In this document: positions 28,171-37,772 of the stretch, piece by piece
How positions within the stretch are numbered: position 1 is the first letter of the stretch
Layout of the letters: each line of letters opens with the position of its first letter
DNA from: Litoreibacter roseus
Lineage (GTDB): Bacteria > Pseudomonadota > Alphaproteobacteria > Rhodobacterales > Rhodobacteraceae
Assembly (NCBI RefSeq): GCF_009811795.1
Contig: NZ_BLJE01000002.1
Coordinates: 1,302,001-1,366,000 of the forward strand
Direction of reading: 5' to 3'
DNA: 64,000 nucleotides
Notes under the pieces: generated by a model
Database searches by the model: none
What the model saw: only the letters and a program-made list of their open reading frames with translations
Told to the model about the DNA's origin: nothing
Program-made: the position numbers and the translations under genes

Positions 28171-29072
28171 TCCCGCGTACCGCCGCTCAGAGTGCCGGTC
28201 TGGATCAGCTGCATCTTTGCCTCGCGCTTTATCGCGCGGGTCAGGCCCGCCAGCGGTTTCGCCGCGATCCGACTTATCTGCCAATACAGTGGCACGTCCA
28301 GCGGAACAGTCTCGTCAATCGCCACAAGACGACCAGACTTTATGTGCGCTCCCACAAGCGCCGCCGGGTTCATCCCCCAGCCGATCCCCAAAAGAGCCGC
28401 ATCAATGAACGCATGTGTGCTTGCCATGTAGTGGGTCGGCAGATCGATTTTCTTGCCCGTGATCTTCTGTACCCATTGCTTTTGCAGCGCGTCCTTTTGG
28501 TTGAATGTCATTGCGGGGGCCAACCGAAATGCCTCTGCCGTCGGTCCGTCCGGGAAATGCTTGGCAACGAAACCGGGGCTGGCCGTCGCGATGTAGCGTA
28601 AGTTGCCAAGTGCATGGATGTCAGATCCCTGAACCCGCGCACCTTTGCTTGTGAGCGCTGCTGACACGGCACTCTTCCGCAAAAGCTCGTCCGCGTGATC
28701 TTGATCGTCAATCAGAACGTCAAACAGCACACCGGATTGCCCTGCAAGCGCTGGCGGGATCCAAGTGGCCAAACTGTCCGCGCTTACTGCGATCCGGACC
28801 AAGGCATCCGATGGCCGCGCGACATTGAGATCTTCCGTCAGCCCCTTTTCCAGTACCGCGATCTGATCTGCATGGGCGACCAGCCGATGCCCGATCTCTG
28901 TCGGAGTGCACGGCGTCCCGCGATGGACAAGCACGGCGCCTATACGTTCCTCCAGCAGCCTGATCCGCTGAGAAATTGCGGAGGGCGTGACCCCAAGGCT
29001 CGCCGCTGCCAAGTCAAAACTGCCGGTTCGGCTGACGGCGCTGAGCGCTTGGAGAAGGGGGCGATCAAACAT
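28167..29072 (-). CDS. argP: ArgP/IciA-type LysR regulator of lysine/arginine export
   Basis: 301 residues. The helix-turn-helix [35 protein letters not shown] and the conserved [15 protein letters not shown] match the ArgP (IciA) branch, which responds to lysine and arginine. The gene is divergent from a LysE-type exporter, the standard pair (argP-argO). The 91-base region between the starts is very AT rich. The symbol is by family and context. Confidence 0.88.
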   Translation of the reverse strand: MFDRPLLQALSAVSRTGSFDLAAASLGVTPSAISQRIRLLEERIGAVLVHRGTPCTPTEIGHRLVAHADQIAVLEKGLTEDLNVARPSDALVRIAVSADSLATWIPPALAGQSGVLFDVLIDDQDHADELLRKSAVSAALTSKGARVQGSDIHALGNLRYIATASPGFVAKHFPDGPTAEAFRLAPAMTFNQKDALQKQWVQKITGKKIDLPTHYMASTHAFIDAALLGIGWGMNPAALVGAHIKSGRLVAIDETVPLDVPLYWQISRIAAKPLAGLTRAIKREAKMQLIQTGTLSGGTRD

Positions 29073-29163
29073 TAGAAATTTTAATGATAGAGTATAAATT
29101 TAAATTTGGCTAATTTCACCAGCTCGCTTACGCCGTGGACGACATCGAAAAGGGACACGGTTC
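29073..29163. promoter_or_regulatory. Divergent argP/lysE promoter region, AT rich
   Basis: The stretch around 29073-29113 is strongly AT rich in a GC-rich genome and contains the self-complementary AAATTTAAATTT. LysR proteins bind such divergent regions at T-N11-A sites. This is the likely ArgP operator and bidirectional promoter; exact boxes cannot be assigned by eye. Confidence 0.5.
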
Positions 29164-29760
29164 ATGGATGCCTATATCGCTGGTTTTTTGCTGGGATTTT
29201 CCCTGATCCTGGCAATCGGAGCACAGAATGCCTTTGTCCTGCGTCAGGGTTTGCGACGGGCTCATGTCTTGCTGGTGTGTCTGACCTGCGCCGTTTCCGA
29301 TGCTATTTTGATCACGCTGGGTGTCGGTGGGTTCGGGCAATTGTCGGAAGTGGCCCCATGGTTTGCGACCGTCATGCGCTACGGTGGCGCTGCATTTCTA
29401 CTGGTTTACGGGGCGCTGGCGTTTCGCTCGGCCTGGCGCGGGGGCGCTGTGATGGAGGCGACATCAGAAGGCGCCGGTCGCTGGCAGGCAGCCCTTGCAA
29501 CCTGCCTCGCGCTGACATGGCTCAATCCCCATGTTTATCTGGATACCGTCGTGCTTCTGGGCTCCATCGCCGCGCAATACGATGGTGCGCGAACCGAGTT
29601 CGGGGCGGGCGCTGTCACATCATCCTTCGTTTTCTTCTTCTCCCTTGGTTACGGCGCGCGGGCCTTGGCGCCGGTTTTTGCAAACCCACAGGCATGGCGT
29701 ATTCTCGATATTTTCGTTGGCCTTCTGATGTGGGCCATCGCAGTCAGCCTTTTGGTCTAG
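29164..29760 (+). CDS. LysE/ArgO-family amino acid exporter
   Basis: 198 residues with about six membrane segments. The family signature is FSLILAIGAQNAFVLRQGL at residues 13-31, with a second-half motif TWLNPHVYLDTVVLLG near residue 119. LysE/ArgO proteins export basic amino acids when they accumulate. Start at 29164 with AAAGGGAC upstream. It is divergent from an ArgP-type regulator, which supports lysine/arginine export as its job. Confidence 0.92.
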   Translation: MDAYIAGFLLGFSLILAIGAQNAFVLRQGLRRAHVLLVCLTCAVSDAILITLGVGGFGQLSEVAPWFATVMRYGGAAFLLVYGALAFRSAWRGGAVMEATSEGAGRWQAALATCLALTWLNPHVYLDTVVLLGSIAAQYDGARTEFGAGAVTSSFVFFFSLGYGARALAPVFANPQAWRILDIFVGLLMWAIAVSLLV

Positions 29761-29801
29761 TTGCGCTTGCGTCTGGCAGCGCCCCGCTGTCAGGTAGCCC
29801 C

Positions 29802-30704
29802 ATGACGGAGACTCGCGCCAACCCGGTTGCTGGCATTTTGTGGATGGTGCTGACGGGCCTGCTTTTTGTGGCGGTGACCGCTGTCGTAAAAAATCTGGGT
29901 GGTGCATTGCCCGCCGCACAAGCGGCCTTCCTGAGATATGCCTTGGGTCTCGTCTTTCTGATCCCAATGATCAAACCCATTCGCGATGCCCATCTCAGCC
30001 GCCGCGCGTTGGCGTTGTTCGGTCTGCGTGGTTTGGTTCACACCTTCGGGGTAACGCTTTGGTTTTTTGCGATGACCCGGATTTCCATCGCTGAAGTGAC
30101 GGCGATGAACTACCTCGCACCGGTCTACGTGACCTTGGGGGCGGCGATTTTTCTAGGGGAAAAACTAGCTGCCCGACGGATCGCCGCAGTCGTTATTGCT
30201 CTTGTTGGTGCGATGATCATCCTGCGCCCCGGCTTCCGGGAGCTTTCGCCCGGCCACATCGCGATGCTGGTGACTGCCGTTATGTTCGCCGGGTCCTACT
30301 TGATCGCCAAGCAGATGTCGGACGAGGTCAGCCCCGCGGTCGTCGTCGGCATGTTGTCAATCACAGTCACCATCGGTCTCGCGCCCTTGGCGTGGGCAGT
30401 CTGGGTGCCCCCAAGCTGGTCCAGCATCGGCTGGATGTTTCTTCTCGCGATTTTTGCGACCGCGGGTCATTACACGATGACGTTGGCCTTCGCCGCGGCG
30501 CCTGTGACGGTCACCCAGCCGGTGACCTTCCTACAATTGGTCTGGGCGGTTCTGCTGGGCTACGTCGTTTTCGGCGAAAGCATTGATGGATGGGTTATTC
30601 TTGGCGGATTGGTCATTTTGGGATCCGTTCTCTTCATCACGTGGCGCGAGGCGGTCCTAAAGCAATCCGCCGTCGCGCCCCATGTCCACCCGGGTCGGCA
30701 TTAG
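29802..30704 (+). CDS. DMT-superfamily (EamA) transporter
   Basis: 300 residues from the ATG at 29802. The frame is open further upstream, but that part overlaps lysE in another frame. There are ten hydrophobic segments in two EamA repeats (about residues 10-140 and 150-285). The loop LAPVYVTLGAAIFLGEKL and its repeat FLQLVWAVLLGYVVFGE are the conserved end of each EamA half. Inner-membrane exporter or importer of small metabolites; substrate unknown. The stop overlaps the choV stop by 4 bases on the other strand. Confidence 0.88.
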   Translation: MTETRANPVAGILWMVLTGLLFVAVTAVVKNLGGALPAAQAAFLRYALGLVFLIPMIKPIRDAHLSRRALALFGLRGLVHTFGVTLWFFAMTRISIAEVTAMNYLAPVYVTLGAAIFLGEKLAARRIAAVVIALVGAMIILRPGFRELSPGHIAMLVTAVMFAGSYLIAKQMSDEVSPAVVVGMLSITVTIGLAPLAWAVWVPPSWSSIGWMFLLAIFATAGHYTMTLAFAAAPVTVTQPVTFLQLVWAVLLGYVVFGESIDGWVILGGLVILGSVLFITWREAVLKQSAVAPHVHPGRH

Positions 30705-31756
30705 GATCTTGGGTGCGAGGTATTCTGCGGGTTGTTCAGCGCCGTAAGAACCGCCTGGGTGGTGACGTACCCCACCACTGCGCCCGCGTCCTGCACCGCA
30801 ATCTCATCGCAAGTTTCAAGCCGGGTCATCAGGTCCTTGACTGAACATTGAGGCTCGACAACGCTGGACGGGTTCGCGCCGTTTTGCGCTGCAGGCACCA
30901 TGACGTCGCAGGCGCGTAAAACGCCCAGCGGGTTCATATGCGCCACGAAATCAGCCACATATTCATTGGCGGAGTTGGTGAAGATCTCTTGCGGGGTGCC
31001 GCATTGGACAATGCGCCCGCCTTCCATGATCGCGATACGGTTGCCGATCTTGAACGCCTCGTCGAGATCATGTGAGACAAAGATGATTGTGCGTTTCAGA
31101 TCCCGCTGCAGGTCGAGCAGTTCGTCCTGAAGTCGCGTGCGGATCAGCGGATCAAGGGCCGAGAACGGCTCGTCCATCAAGAGGATTGGCGCGTCGGTCA
31201 CGAAGGCCCGCGCAAGCCCCACCCGCTGCTGCATTCCACCGGACAGCGACCCGACGCTCTTGTCTGCCCAATCGGCCAGACCCACGCGGGCAAGTTGGTC
31301 GTCCACCTTCGCCTTGCGCGCGGCTGCAGATAGGCCGCCCAATTCAAGTCCAAGGCCCACGTTTTCGCGCACGGTGCGCCACGGCAGTAAACCGAATTGC
31401 TGAAACACCATCGCGATGGTGGACAGGCGCAGGCCCCGCAGGGTTTTTCTGTCGGCGTTCGTGACATCGACCATCTTGCCGCGATCGTTGACCTGCACCG
31501 ATCCGCGCGCAACGGGGTTCAGGCCGTTCACGGCCCGTAGAAGCGTCGATTTACCCGAGCCGGAGAGACCCATGAGAACCAGAATCTCGCCCTCGGCCAC
31601 CTTCAGCGTGCAGTCATGCACCCCAAGGATCTGACCGGTGCTCTGTTGGATTTCACTGCGGGACTGTCCCTGATCCATCAGCGGCAAAGCCTTATTCGGC
31701 GTTTCCCCAAAGACAATCGAGACGTTGTCAAAGATCACGGCGGGTAAAGAGTTCAT
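30701..31756 (-). CDS. choV: Choline/betaine ABC transporter ATP-binding protein
   Basis: 351 residues. Walker A GLSGSGKST near residue 65, Q-loop VFQQFGLLPW, signature LSGGMQQRVGLARA near residue 163, Walker B ILLMDEPFSALDP and switch VSHDLDEA are all present, in the ProV/OpuA subfamily. The last 60 residues form a degenerate CBS-like module. It powers uptake of choline (or betaine) with the permease and binding protein encoded just upstream. Its start overlaps the permease stop by 4 bases. The choline assignment rests on the adjacent betC and betA genes. Confidence 0.92.
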   Translation of the reverse strand: MNSLPAVIFDNVSIVFGETPNKALPLMDQGQSRSEIQQSTGQILGVHDCTLKVAEGEILVLMGLSGSGKSTLLRAVNGLNPVARGSVQVNDRGKMVDVTNADRKTLRGLRLSTIAMVFQQFGLLPWRTVRENVGLGLELGGLSAAARKAKVDDQLARVGLADWADKSVGSLSGGMQQRVGLARAFVTDAPILLMDEPFSALDPLIRTRLQDELLDLQRDLKRTIIFVSHDLDEAFKIGNRIAIMEGGRIVQCGTPQEIFTNSANEYVADFVAHMNPLGVLRACDVMVPAAQNGANPSSVVEPQCSVKDLMTRLETCDEIAVQDAGAVVGYVTTQAVLTALNNPQNTSHPRS

Positions 31757-32586
31757 TTGCGTTCCACTCTCAGCATACGGTCCAGCATGATGGCGACCAC
31801 CACAATGACGAACCCGCTTTCAAACCCAAGCGCCGTGTTGACCTGATTGAGCGCACGCACGACCGGCACGCCCAGCCCGTCGGCGCCGACAAGTGCCGCG
31901 ATGACGACCATTGATAGGGACAGCATGATGGTCTGGTTCAGACCCGCCATGATCTGCGGCAGGGCGTAGGGTAGTTCTACCTTCCAGAGCGTTTGCCGGG
32001 GTGTCGCGCCGAAGGCCTGCGCCGCCTCCAGCAATGCGGTAGGTGTCGAAGACACACCCAAATGGGTCAGGCGTATTGGTGCGGGTAGAACGAATATAAC
32101 CGTGGCGATCAGGCCGGGCACCATGCCGATGCCGAAGAAGACGATGGCGGGGATCAGATAGACAAAGGTGGGCAGCGTCTGCATCAGGTCCAGAACCGGG
32201 CGCATCCATGCGTAAAGCCGTGGCCTGTGCGCGGCAGCGATGCCGATCGGCACACCCACGGACATACATACCACACAAGCGGACAGAACCAGCGTGAGGC
32301 TCTCTGTCGTTTCTTCCCAATACCCTTGGTTCAGAATGAAGAGAAAACCCAGAAGGATGAAAAGCGGCATCTTCCAGCCCCGATGCAGGACCCATGTCAG
32401 GGTCACGAATGCGCCGACAACGATCAGCGGATGAGGCGTTTGCAGCACCCAGAGGATCGCGTCGATCAGAGCTTCCAGAACCAGCGCAAGACCGTCAAAG
32501 AAGGGCTCGCCGACCTCCTGTAACCAGTCAAACAGTTTGCGGGCTGTCAGGCCGATTGGGATTTTCGTCTCTGTCAGCCAGTCCAT
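31753..32586 (-). CDS. choW: Choline/betaine ABC transporter permease
   Basis: 277 residues with about six membrane segments. The permease loop with EAAQAFGATPRQTLWKVELP near residue 183 is the ABC EAA motif that contacts the ATPase. LDLMQTLPTFVYLIPAIVFFGIG near residue 133 is typical of ProW/ChoW. It lies between choX (148 bases upstream, with a terminator-like hairpin in between) and choV (4-base overlap). Confidence 0.93.
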   Translation of the reverse strand: MDWLTETKIPIGLTARKLFDWLQEVGEPFFDGLALVLEALIDAILWVLQTPHPLIVVGAFVTLTWVLHRGWKMPLFILLGFLFILNQGYWEETTESLTLVLSACVVCMSVGVPIGIAAAHRPRLYAWMRPVLDLMQTLPTFVYLIPAIVFFGIGMVPGLIATVIFVLPAPIRLTHLGVSSTPTALLEAAQAFGATPRQTLWKVELPYALPQIMAGLNQTIMLSLSMVVIAALVGADGLGVPVVRALNQVNTALGFESGFVIVVVAIMLDRMLRVERK

Positions 32587-32671
32587 AACCGTCCGAATAC
32601 TGTAAGCAACTGGTTAAGCATGACGGCAATGGCCCTAGATGTGAAGCGCTTGCACCGGCAAGGCTGGGAAT

Positions 32672-32706
32672 AAAAAAACGCGCGGTCCGGATGTCGGGCC
32701 GCGCGC
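32672..32706 (-). terminator. Rho-independent terminator/attenuator between choX and choW
   Basis: On the minus strand a 10-base GC-rich stem (CGCGCGGCCC with GGACCGCGCG, one G-T pair) and a short loop is followed by GTTTTTTTATT. It lies 29 bases after the choX stop and about 86 bases before the choW start. It should end most transcripts after choX and let a fraction continue into choW-choV, giving more binding protein than permease. Confidence 0.75.
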
Positions 32707-32734
32707 CTTCTATTTGGCTCACAAGAGCTTAGGA

Positions 32735-33661
32735 TCAGAGACCCAATTCAGCCTTCACCGCTGCAGCCGCGTCGCCGCCGTCTTTTGTGGTTACACCGTC
32801 CAGCCACATTATAACCGTTTCAGGATTTGCAGCCATCCAGGTGGCGGCGGCCTTTTGCGGATCCTCGTTTTCATTCAGAATCGCGCCCATGATCTCGTTT
32901 TCCATTTCCAGCGAAAACTTCAGATTGCCGAGCAGGGCACCCACATTCGGGCAGTCATTGGAAAATCCCGCGCGCGTGTTGGTGTAGACGGTCGCACCGC
33001 CCAGATCAGGGCCGAAGAACTCATCGCCGCCGGTCAGATAGCCCATGTCGAAATTCGCGTTCATAGGGTGAGGTTCCCAGCCCAGAAAAACAATCGGCTC
33101 GTCCCGCTTGGTGGCCCGGCCAACCTGCGCCAGCATCCCTTGCTCGGAGCTTTCGACAACCTCGAAGCCTTCAAGTCCGAAGGCGTTTGCATCGATCATC
33201 GACTGGATCAGCCGGTTGCCATCATTGCCGGGTTCGATGCCAAAGATCTTACCTTCCAGCGCGTCCTTTTGCGCAGCGATATCCGCGAAGTCCTTGATAC
33301 CCATATCCATGGCAGCCTTGTTCACCGCCAGCGTGTACTTCGCGCCTTCAAGGTTCTCGCGTACGGTTTCGACCGTTCCTGCTTCGGTATAGGGCGCGAT
33401 ATCGGCTTCCATTGTGGGCATCCAGTTGCCAAGGAACACATCGATGTCGCCTTCCGCCATCGAGGTATAGGTCACTGGTACGGACAGCACCTTGATGTCG
33501 GTCTCATAGCCCAAAGCCTCCAAAACGACAGTCGTCGCAGCGGTGGTTGCGGTGATGTCTGTCCATCCGACATCGGAAAACGTTACGCTCTCGCAGGCGG
33601 CAAAAGCAGATCCGGCGACTGTGCTCAGGGTCAATGCTGCGAGTGTGGTCTTGAAGGTCAT
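32735..33661 (-). CDS. choX: Choline ABC transporter substrate-binding protein
   Basis: 308 residues from the ATG at 33661, with GGGAG 9 bases upstream. A signal peptide ends at AFAA near residue 22. The mature part is of the OpuAC/ProX type: VTFSDVGWTDITATTAATTVVLEALGY, then FLGNWMPTMEADI with tryptophan, and GWEPHPMNANFDM. Aromatic residues at these places form the cage for the quaternary ammonium group in ChoX. Periplasmic. First gene of choXWV; divergent from betC with 151 bases between starts. Confidence 0.93.
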   Translation of the reverse strand: MTFKTTLAALTLSTVAGSAFAACESVTFSDVGWTDITATTAATTVVLEALGYETDIKVLSVPVTYTSMAEGDIDVFLGNWMPTMEADIAPYTEAGTVETVRENLEGAKYTLAVNKAAMDMGIKDFADIAAQKDALEGKIFGIEPGNDGNRLIQSMIDANAFGLEGFEVVESSEQGMLAQVGRATKRDEPIVFLGWEPHPMNANFDMGYLTGGDEFFGPDLGGATVYTNTRAGFSNDCPNVGALLGNLKFSLEMENEIMGAILNENEDPQKAAATWMAANPETVIMWLDGVTTKDGGDAAAAVKAELGL

Positions 33662-33812
33662 GAAAATCTCCCGGTTGTTCATGGATTGACGGTCCATTTC
33701 AGAACTCATTATCGTCGCGCAGCACAGAGGTACGTTCTGATGCTGCAACTCGCCCGGACCCTAGCAGGCGCCACATCGCTGCGAAAGCCGGGAATATGGC
33801 GGAGCCTGCGGA

Positions 33813-35318
33813 ATGAAACCCAACATTTTGATCATCATGGTCGATCAGTTGAACGGTACGTTCTTCCCGGACGGGCCGGCAGGCTGGCTTCATGCGCCCA
33901 ACCTCAAGGCTTTAGCGGCGCGGTCCTGCCGGTTTCAGACCTGCTACACGGCCTCGCCGCTGTGCGCGCCGGGGCGGGCCTCATTCATGACGGGGCAACT
34001 GCCGTCGCGTACGGGTGTCTTTGACAACGCGGCTGAATTCCGGTCCGACATCCCTACTTTTGCCCATCACCTGCGCCGCGCGGGCTATCAGACCTGCCTT
34101 TCGGGCAAGATGCATTTTGTTGGACCAGACCAGCTTCATGGCTTTGAAGAGCGGCTCACCACGGACATTTACCCTGCGGATTTCGGCTGGACGCCGGACT
34201 ATCGAAAGCCCGGCGAGCGGATCGACTGGTGGTATCATAATATGGGGTCCGTGACCGGCGCTGGGGTTGCCGAGATCACCAACCAGATGGAATATGACGA
34301 CGAGGTCGCCTATCACGCCACCCGAAAGCTCTATGATTTGTCCCGGGGGAAGGACGCGCGACCGTGGTGCCTGACAGCAAGCTTCACGCATCCCCATGAC
34401 CCCTACGTCGCGCGGAAGAAATTCTGGGATCTCTATGAGGGGTGCGATGCCCTGCAGCCGCAGGTCGGCCCGATCCCCTACAATCAGCATGACGCTCATT
34501 CCCAGCGTATTCTCGACGCCAACGACCACGAGAACTACCAAATCACTGAGGATCAGGTCCGCCGCGCCCGGCGGGCATATTTCGCCAATATCAGCTACCT
34601 CGATGAGAAAGTCGGCCAACTTCTGGAAACGCTTGAAGCGACCCGCCAGGAGGCGATTGTCGTGTTCGTTTCAGACCACGGCGACATGCTGGGGGAGCGG
34701 GGATTGTGGTTCAAGATGAGCTTTTACGAAGGGTCAGCTCGCGTTCCGTTGATGATTTCGGGACCGGGGATCACGCCCGCATCGGTCAGCACGCCAGTCT
34801 CAACAATCGATACCTGCCCAACGCTTTGCGATCTGGCGGGCATTGATATGAGTGAGGTGATGCCGTGGACCGACGGGGAGAGCCTTTTGCCACTGATCCA
34901 AGGCGGCACGCGCGACACCCCCGTTGCGATGGAATACGCGGCTGAGGGCAGTTATGCCCCGCTGGTCTCGCTGCGCTACGGAAAGTGGAAATATAACAGA
35001 TGCAATCTGGATCCTGACCAGTTGTTCGATATGGACGCCGATCCCGATGAGCTGACAAACCTCGCGGCGGATCCGACCCATGGCGGAACCCTGCAGGCGC
35101 TGCGGACGAAGTTGGAAGCGCGTTGGGATTTGGAGCGGTTCGATGCCGATGTCCGCGCCTCTCAGGCCGGGCGCTGGGTGGTGTACGAGGCCTTGCGCCA
35201 AGGGGGCTACTACCCGTGGGATTATCAGCCATTGCAAAAGGCGTCCGAGCGGTACATGCGCAACCATATGGACCTCAACACGCTGGAAGAAGAACAGCGT
35301 TTCCCGCGTGGGGAGTAG
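33813..35318 (+). CDS. betC: Choline-sulfatase
   Basis: 501 residues. The type I sulfatase signature [11 protein letters not shown] places the cysteine that is converted to formylglycine at residue 51. Metal-binding residues are in IIMVDQLNG (N-terminus) and [11 protein letters not shown] near residue 288. The C-terminal tail [22 protein letters not shown] is typical of choline sulfatases. It cleaves choline-O-sulfate to choline and sulfate in the cytoplasm. betA follows 37 bases downstream and the choXWV uptake genes are divergent, so the substrate is well supported. Confidence 0.94.
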   Translation: MKPNILIIMVDQLNGTFFPDGPAGWLHAPNLKALAARSCRFQTCYTASPLCAPGRASFMTGQLPSRTGVFDNAAEFRSDIPTFAHHLRRAGYQTCLSGKMHFVGPDQLHGFEERLTTDIYPADFGWTPDYRKPGERIDWWYHNMGSVTGAGVAEITNQMEYDDEVAYHATRKLYDLSRGKDARPWCLTASFTHPHDPYVARKKFWDLYEGCDALQPQVGPIPYNQHDAHSQRILDANDHENYQITEDQVRRARRAYFANISYLDEKVGQLLETLEATRQEAIVVFVSDHGDMLGERGLWFKMSFYEGSARVPLMISGPGITPASVSTPVSTIDTCPTLCDLAGIDMSEVMPWTDGESLLPLIQGGTRDTPVAMEYAAEGSYAPLVSLRYGKWKYNRCNLDPDQLFDMDADPDELTNLAADPTHGGTLQALRTKLEARWDLERFDADVRASQAGRWVVYEALRQGGYYPWDYQPLQKASERYMRNHMDLNTLEEEQRFPRGE

Positions 35319-35355
35319 GTCGCCACGATCTTCGATCAGAAATAGGACGAGACGA

Positions 35356-37014
35356 ATGCAAGCGGACTACGTAATCGTGGGGGCAGGGTCAGCCGGATGC
35401 GCATTGGCCTACCGGCTCAGCGAAGCGGGCAGGTCGGTGATCGTGATCGAATATGGCGGGACCGATGCGGGGCCGCTCATTCAGATGCCGGCGGCCCTGT
35501 CCTACCCGATGAATATGAAGCGCTACGATTGGGGCTATCAGACCGAGCCGGAACCGCATCTGGGCGGGCGACGGTTGGCCACCCCGCGCGGCAAAGTCAT
35601 TGGGGGCTCATCTTCGATCAACGGCATGATCTATGTGCGCGGTCACGCTTGCGACTACGATCATTGGGCCGAAGAGGGCGCCCAGGGATGGGCTTATGCG
35701 GACGTACTGCCTTACTTCAAGCGGCTCGAAAGCTGGCACGACGGCGGACGCGGAGGTGATCCGGAATGGCGCGGCAAGTCGGGACCGCTGCATGTGACAC
35801 GTGGCCCGGGCCTGAACCCGCTGACGCAGGCCTTCATAGAGGCAGGCGCGCAGGCAGGCTATCCGGTGACCGGTGATTATAACGGCGCCCAGCAAGAGGG
35901 TTTCGGACCTTTCGATGCGACGATCTACAATGGCAAGCGCTGGTCCTCGGCCAACGCCTATCTGCGCCCTGCGCTGGCCCGCCCGAACTGCACGCTCGTT
36001 CACGGACTGGCCGAACGGGTGGTCATCGAAGACGGTCGCGCAACGGGCGTGCAACTTACTCGTGGCAGTCGCACCGAGATCATCGCCGCCAACGCGGAAG
36101 TGATCATCGCCGCCAGCTCGATCAATTCGCCGAAACTGTTGATGCTCTCCGGGATCGGCCCCGCAGATCATCTGAAAGAACACGGGATCGAAGTTCTGGC
36201 AGACCGGCCAGGTGTCGGGCAGAATTTGCAAGATCATCTGGAGCTTTACATCCAAATGGCCGCGAAGCAGCCGGTCAGCCTGTATCGCTACTGGAACTTG
36301 ACCAGCAAAGCGATGATCGGGGCGCGCTGGCTTTTCACTGGTGCAGGTCTGGGCGCATCCAATCAGTTTGAAAGCACAGGCTTCATCCGCTCCCGTGCGG
36401 GCGTGGAGTATCCTGACATTCAGTTTCATTTCCTGCCGCTGGCCGTCCGGTACGATGGCAAGCTGGCCGCGAAGGGGCATGGGTATCAGGCCCATGTGGG
36501 GCCCATGCGGTCCGTCTCACGCGGATCGGTCACGCTGGCCTCTGCCGACCCTGCGGACGCGCCGAAGATCCTGTTTAACTACATGTCCGACCCGTCCGAT
36601 TGGGAAGACTTCCGCACCTGCGTCCGGCTGACCCGCGAGATCTTCGCCCAACCCGCGTTTGAGCCTTACGCCGACAAGGAACTCCAGCCAGGGGCGCAAA
36701 TGCAAACCGACGCCGATCTGGATACGTTCATCCGGGAGCATGCAGAAAGCGCCTACCACCCTTGCGGCACCGCTAAAATGGGTGATGCGAATGACCCCAT
36801 GGCCGTCGTCGATCCGCAAACACGCGTGATCGGCGTGGATGGTTTGCGGGTCGCGGATAGTTCTATTTTCCCGCGGATCACCAACGGCAATCTCAACGGC
36901 CCGTCCATTATGGTGGGTGAGAAGGCGGCGGATCACATTCTGGGCAAGGACGCGCTACCGCGCGAGAATGCGATCCCTTGGATGCACCCCGCATGGGCCA
37001 CAGCACAGCGATAA
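35356..37014 (+). CDS. betA: Choline dehydrogenase, GMC oxidoreductase
   Basis: 552 residues from the ATG at 35356 (AGGACGAG upstream). The FAD-binding loop [16 protein letters not shown] is at residues 7-22. The GMC signatures are near residue 83 ([20 protein letters not shown]) and residue 255 ([17 protein letters not shown]). The catalytic region [10 protein letters not shown] near residue 465 and the final [28 protein letters not shown] complete the fold. It oxidises choline to betaine aldehyde. Operon with betC. The betaine aldehyde dehydrogenase gene betB and the repressor betI are not in the window. Confidence 0.94.
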   Translation: MQADYVIVGAGSAGCALAYRLSEAGRSVIVIEYGGTDAGPLIQMPAALSYPMNMKRYDWGYQTEPEPHLGGRRLATPRGKVIGGSSSINGMIYVRGHACDYDHWAEEGAQGWAYADVLPYFKRLESWHDGGRGGDPEWRGKSGPLHVTRGPGLNPLTQAFIEAGAQAGYPVTGDYNGAQQEGFGPFDATIYNGKRWSSANAYLRPALARPNCTLVHGLAERVVIEDGRATGVQLTRGSRTEIIAANAEVIIAASSINSPKLLMLSGIGPADHLKEHGIEVLADRPGVGQNLQDHLELYIQMAAKQPVSLYRYWNLTSKAMIGARWLFTGAGLGASNQFESTGFIRSRAGVEYPDIQFHFLPLAVRYDGKLAAKGHGYQAHVGPMRSVSRGSVTLASADPADAPKILFNYMSDPSDWEDFRTCVRLTREIFAQPAFEPYADKELQPGAQMQTDADLDTFIREHAESAYHPCGTAKMGDANDPMAVVDPQTRVIGVDGLRVADSSIFPRITNGNLNGPSIMVGEKAADHILGKDALPRENAIPWMHPAWATAQR

Positions 37015-37088
37015 TAATTCACGCAATCGCGGAACAGAATCGGGGTCTTTCGCGCTGATGTTTCAGCCAGTGAAAAATGGAGTGCCCC

Positions 37089-37772
37089 ATGCCGCCCAAA
37101 GCTCTCTTCTTCGGTGCGATCGGCACCCTTGTCGAAACATCCGAGATTCAGCGGCAGGCCTTCAACGCGGCCTTTGCCGAGGCGGGCCTCGATTGGGACT
37201 GGGATCGGGACACCTATCGGGACATGCTGCAGAAGCCAGGCGGACGGCAGCGCATCGCAGATTTTGCGGACGCGCAGGGGGAAACCGTAAATGTGGATGA
37301 GTTGCACCAGAAGAAATCCGCCATCTTCCAGAACCGCCTCGATGAGGGGGTTGCGCTGCGCCCTCGCGTAGCAGAGGTCCTCTCGTCTGCCAAGCAGCAT
37401 GGGCTGAAGCTGGCTTTTGTCACCACCACCAGTTCCGAGAACATCAACGCTGTGATCCGCGCCACGCATGGGACGCTCCAACGCAGCGATTTCGACTTTG
37501 TGGGATCAGACGATATGGTCGCAAATGGCAAGCCCGCCCCTGATATCTATGAGATGGCGCTGGAGCATCTCATGTTGAAACCCAGCGAAGTCGTGGCAGT
37601 CGAAGACACGCCAAGTTCCGCCGCCGCCGCAGTCGCAGCCAAAATCAAAACAATCGCGTTTCGGGGCGACTACGCCGAGGGTGAGTTTGAAGGCGTTGCA
37701 GATGAGGTCGATATCCTGACCCCAGCGACCGTCGGGCTTGTTGAGGAAGAAGAACTCAACTTCGCGTCCTAA
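37089..37772 (+). CDS. HAD-like protein lacking the motif I aspartates
   Basis: 227 residues from the ATG at 37089, which has TGGAG at good spacing; an ATG at 37077 has none. The protein has the full HAD subfamily I layout (cap domain at about 16-85, TTTSSEN motif II, NGKPAPDIY motif III lysine, VAVEDTPSSAAAA motif IV). However motif I reads FFGAIGTLVET, so the nucleophile Asp9 is Gly and the general acid Asp11 is Ile. Normal phosphatase chemistry is therefore unlikely. It follows betA by 74 bases on the same strand. Either a pseudoenzyme or an unusual activity. Confidence 0.85.
   Translation: MPPKALFFGAIGTLVETSEIQRQAFNAAFAEAGLDWDWDRDTYRDMLQKPGGRQRIADFADAQGETVNVDELHQKKSAIFQNRLDEGVALRPRVAEVLSSAKQHGLKLAFVTTTSSENINAVIRATHGTLQRSDFDFVGSDDMVANGKPAPDIYEMALEHLMLKPSEVVAVEDTPSSAAAAVAAKIKTIAFRGDYAEGEFEGVADEVDILTPATVGLVEEEELNFAS

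Noticed and set aside
29106-29801. 5' extension of the DMT transporter frame
   Set aside because: It overlaps lysE in another frame and shows no membrane-protein pattern; the EamA protein starts at 29802.
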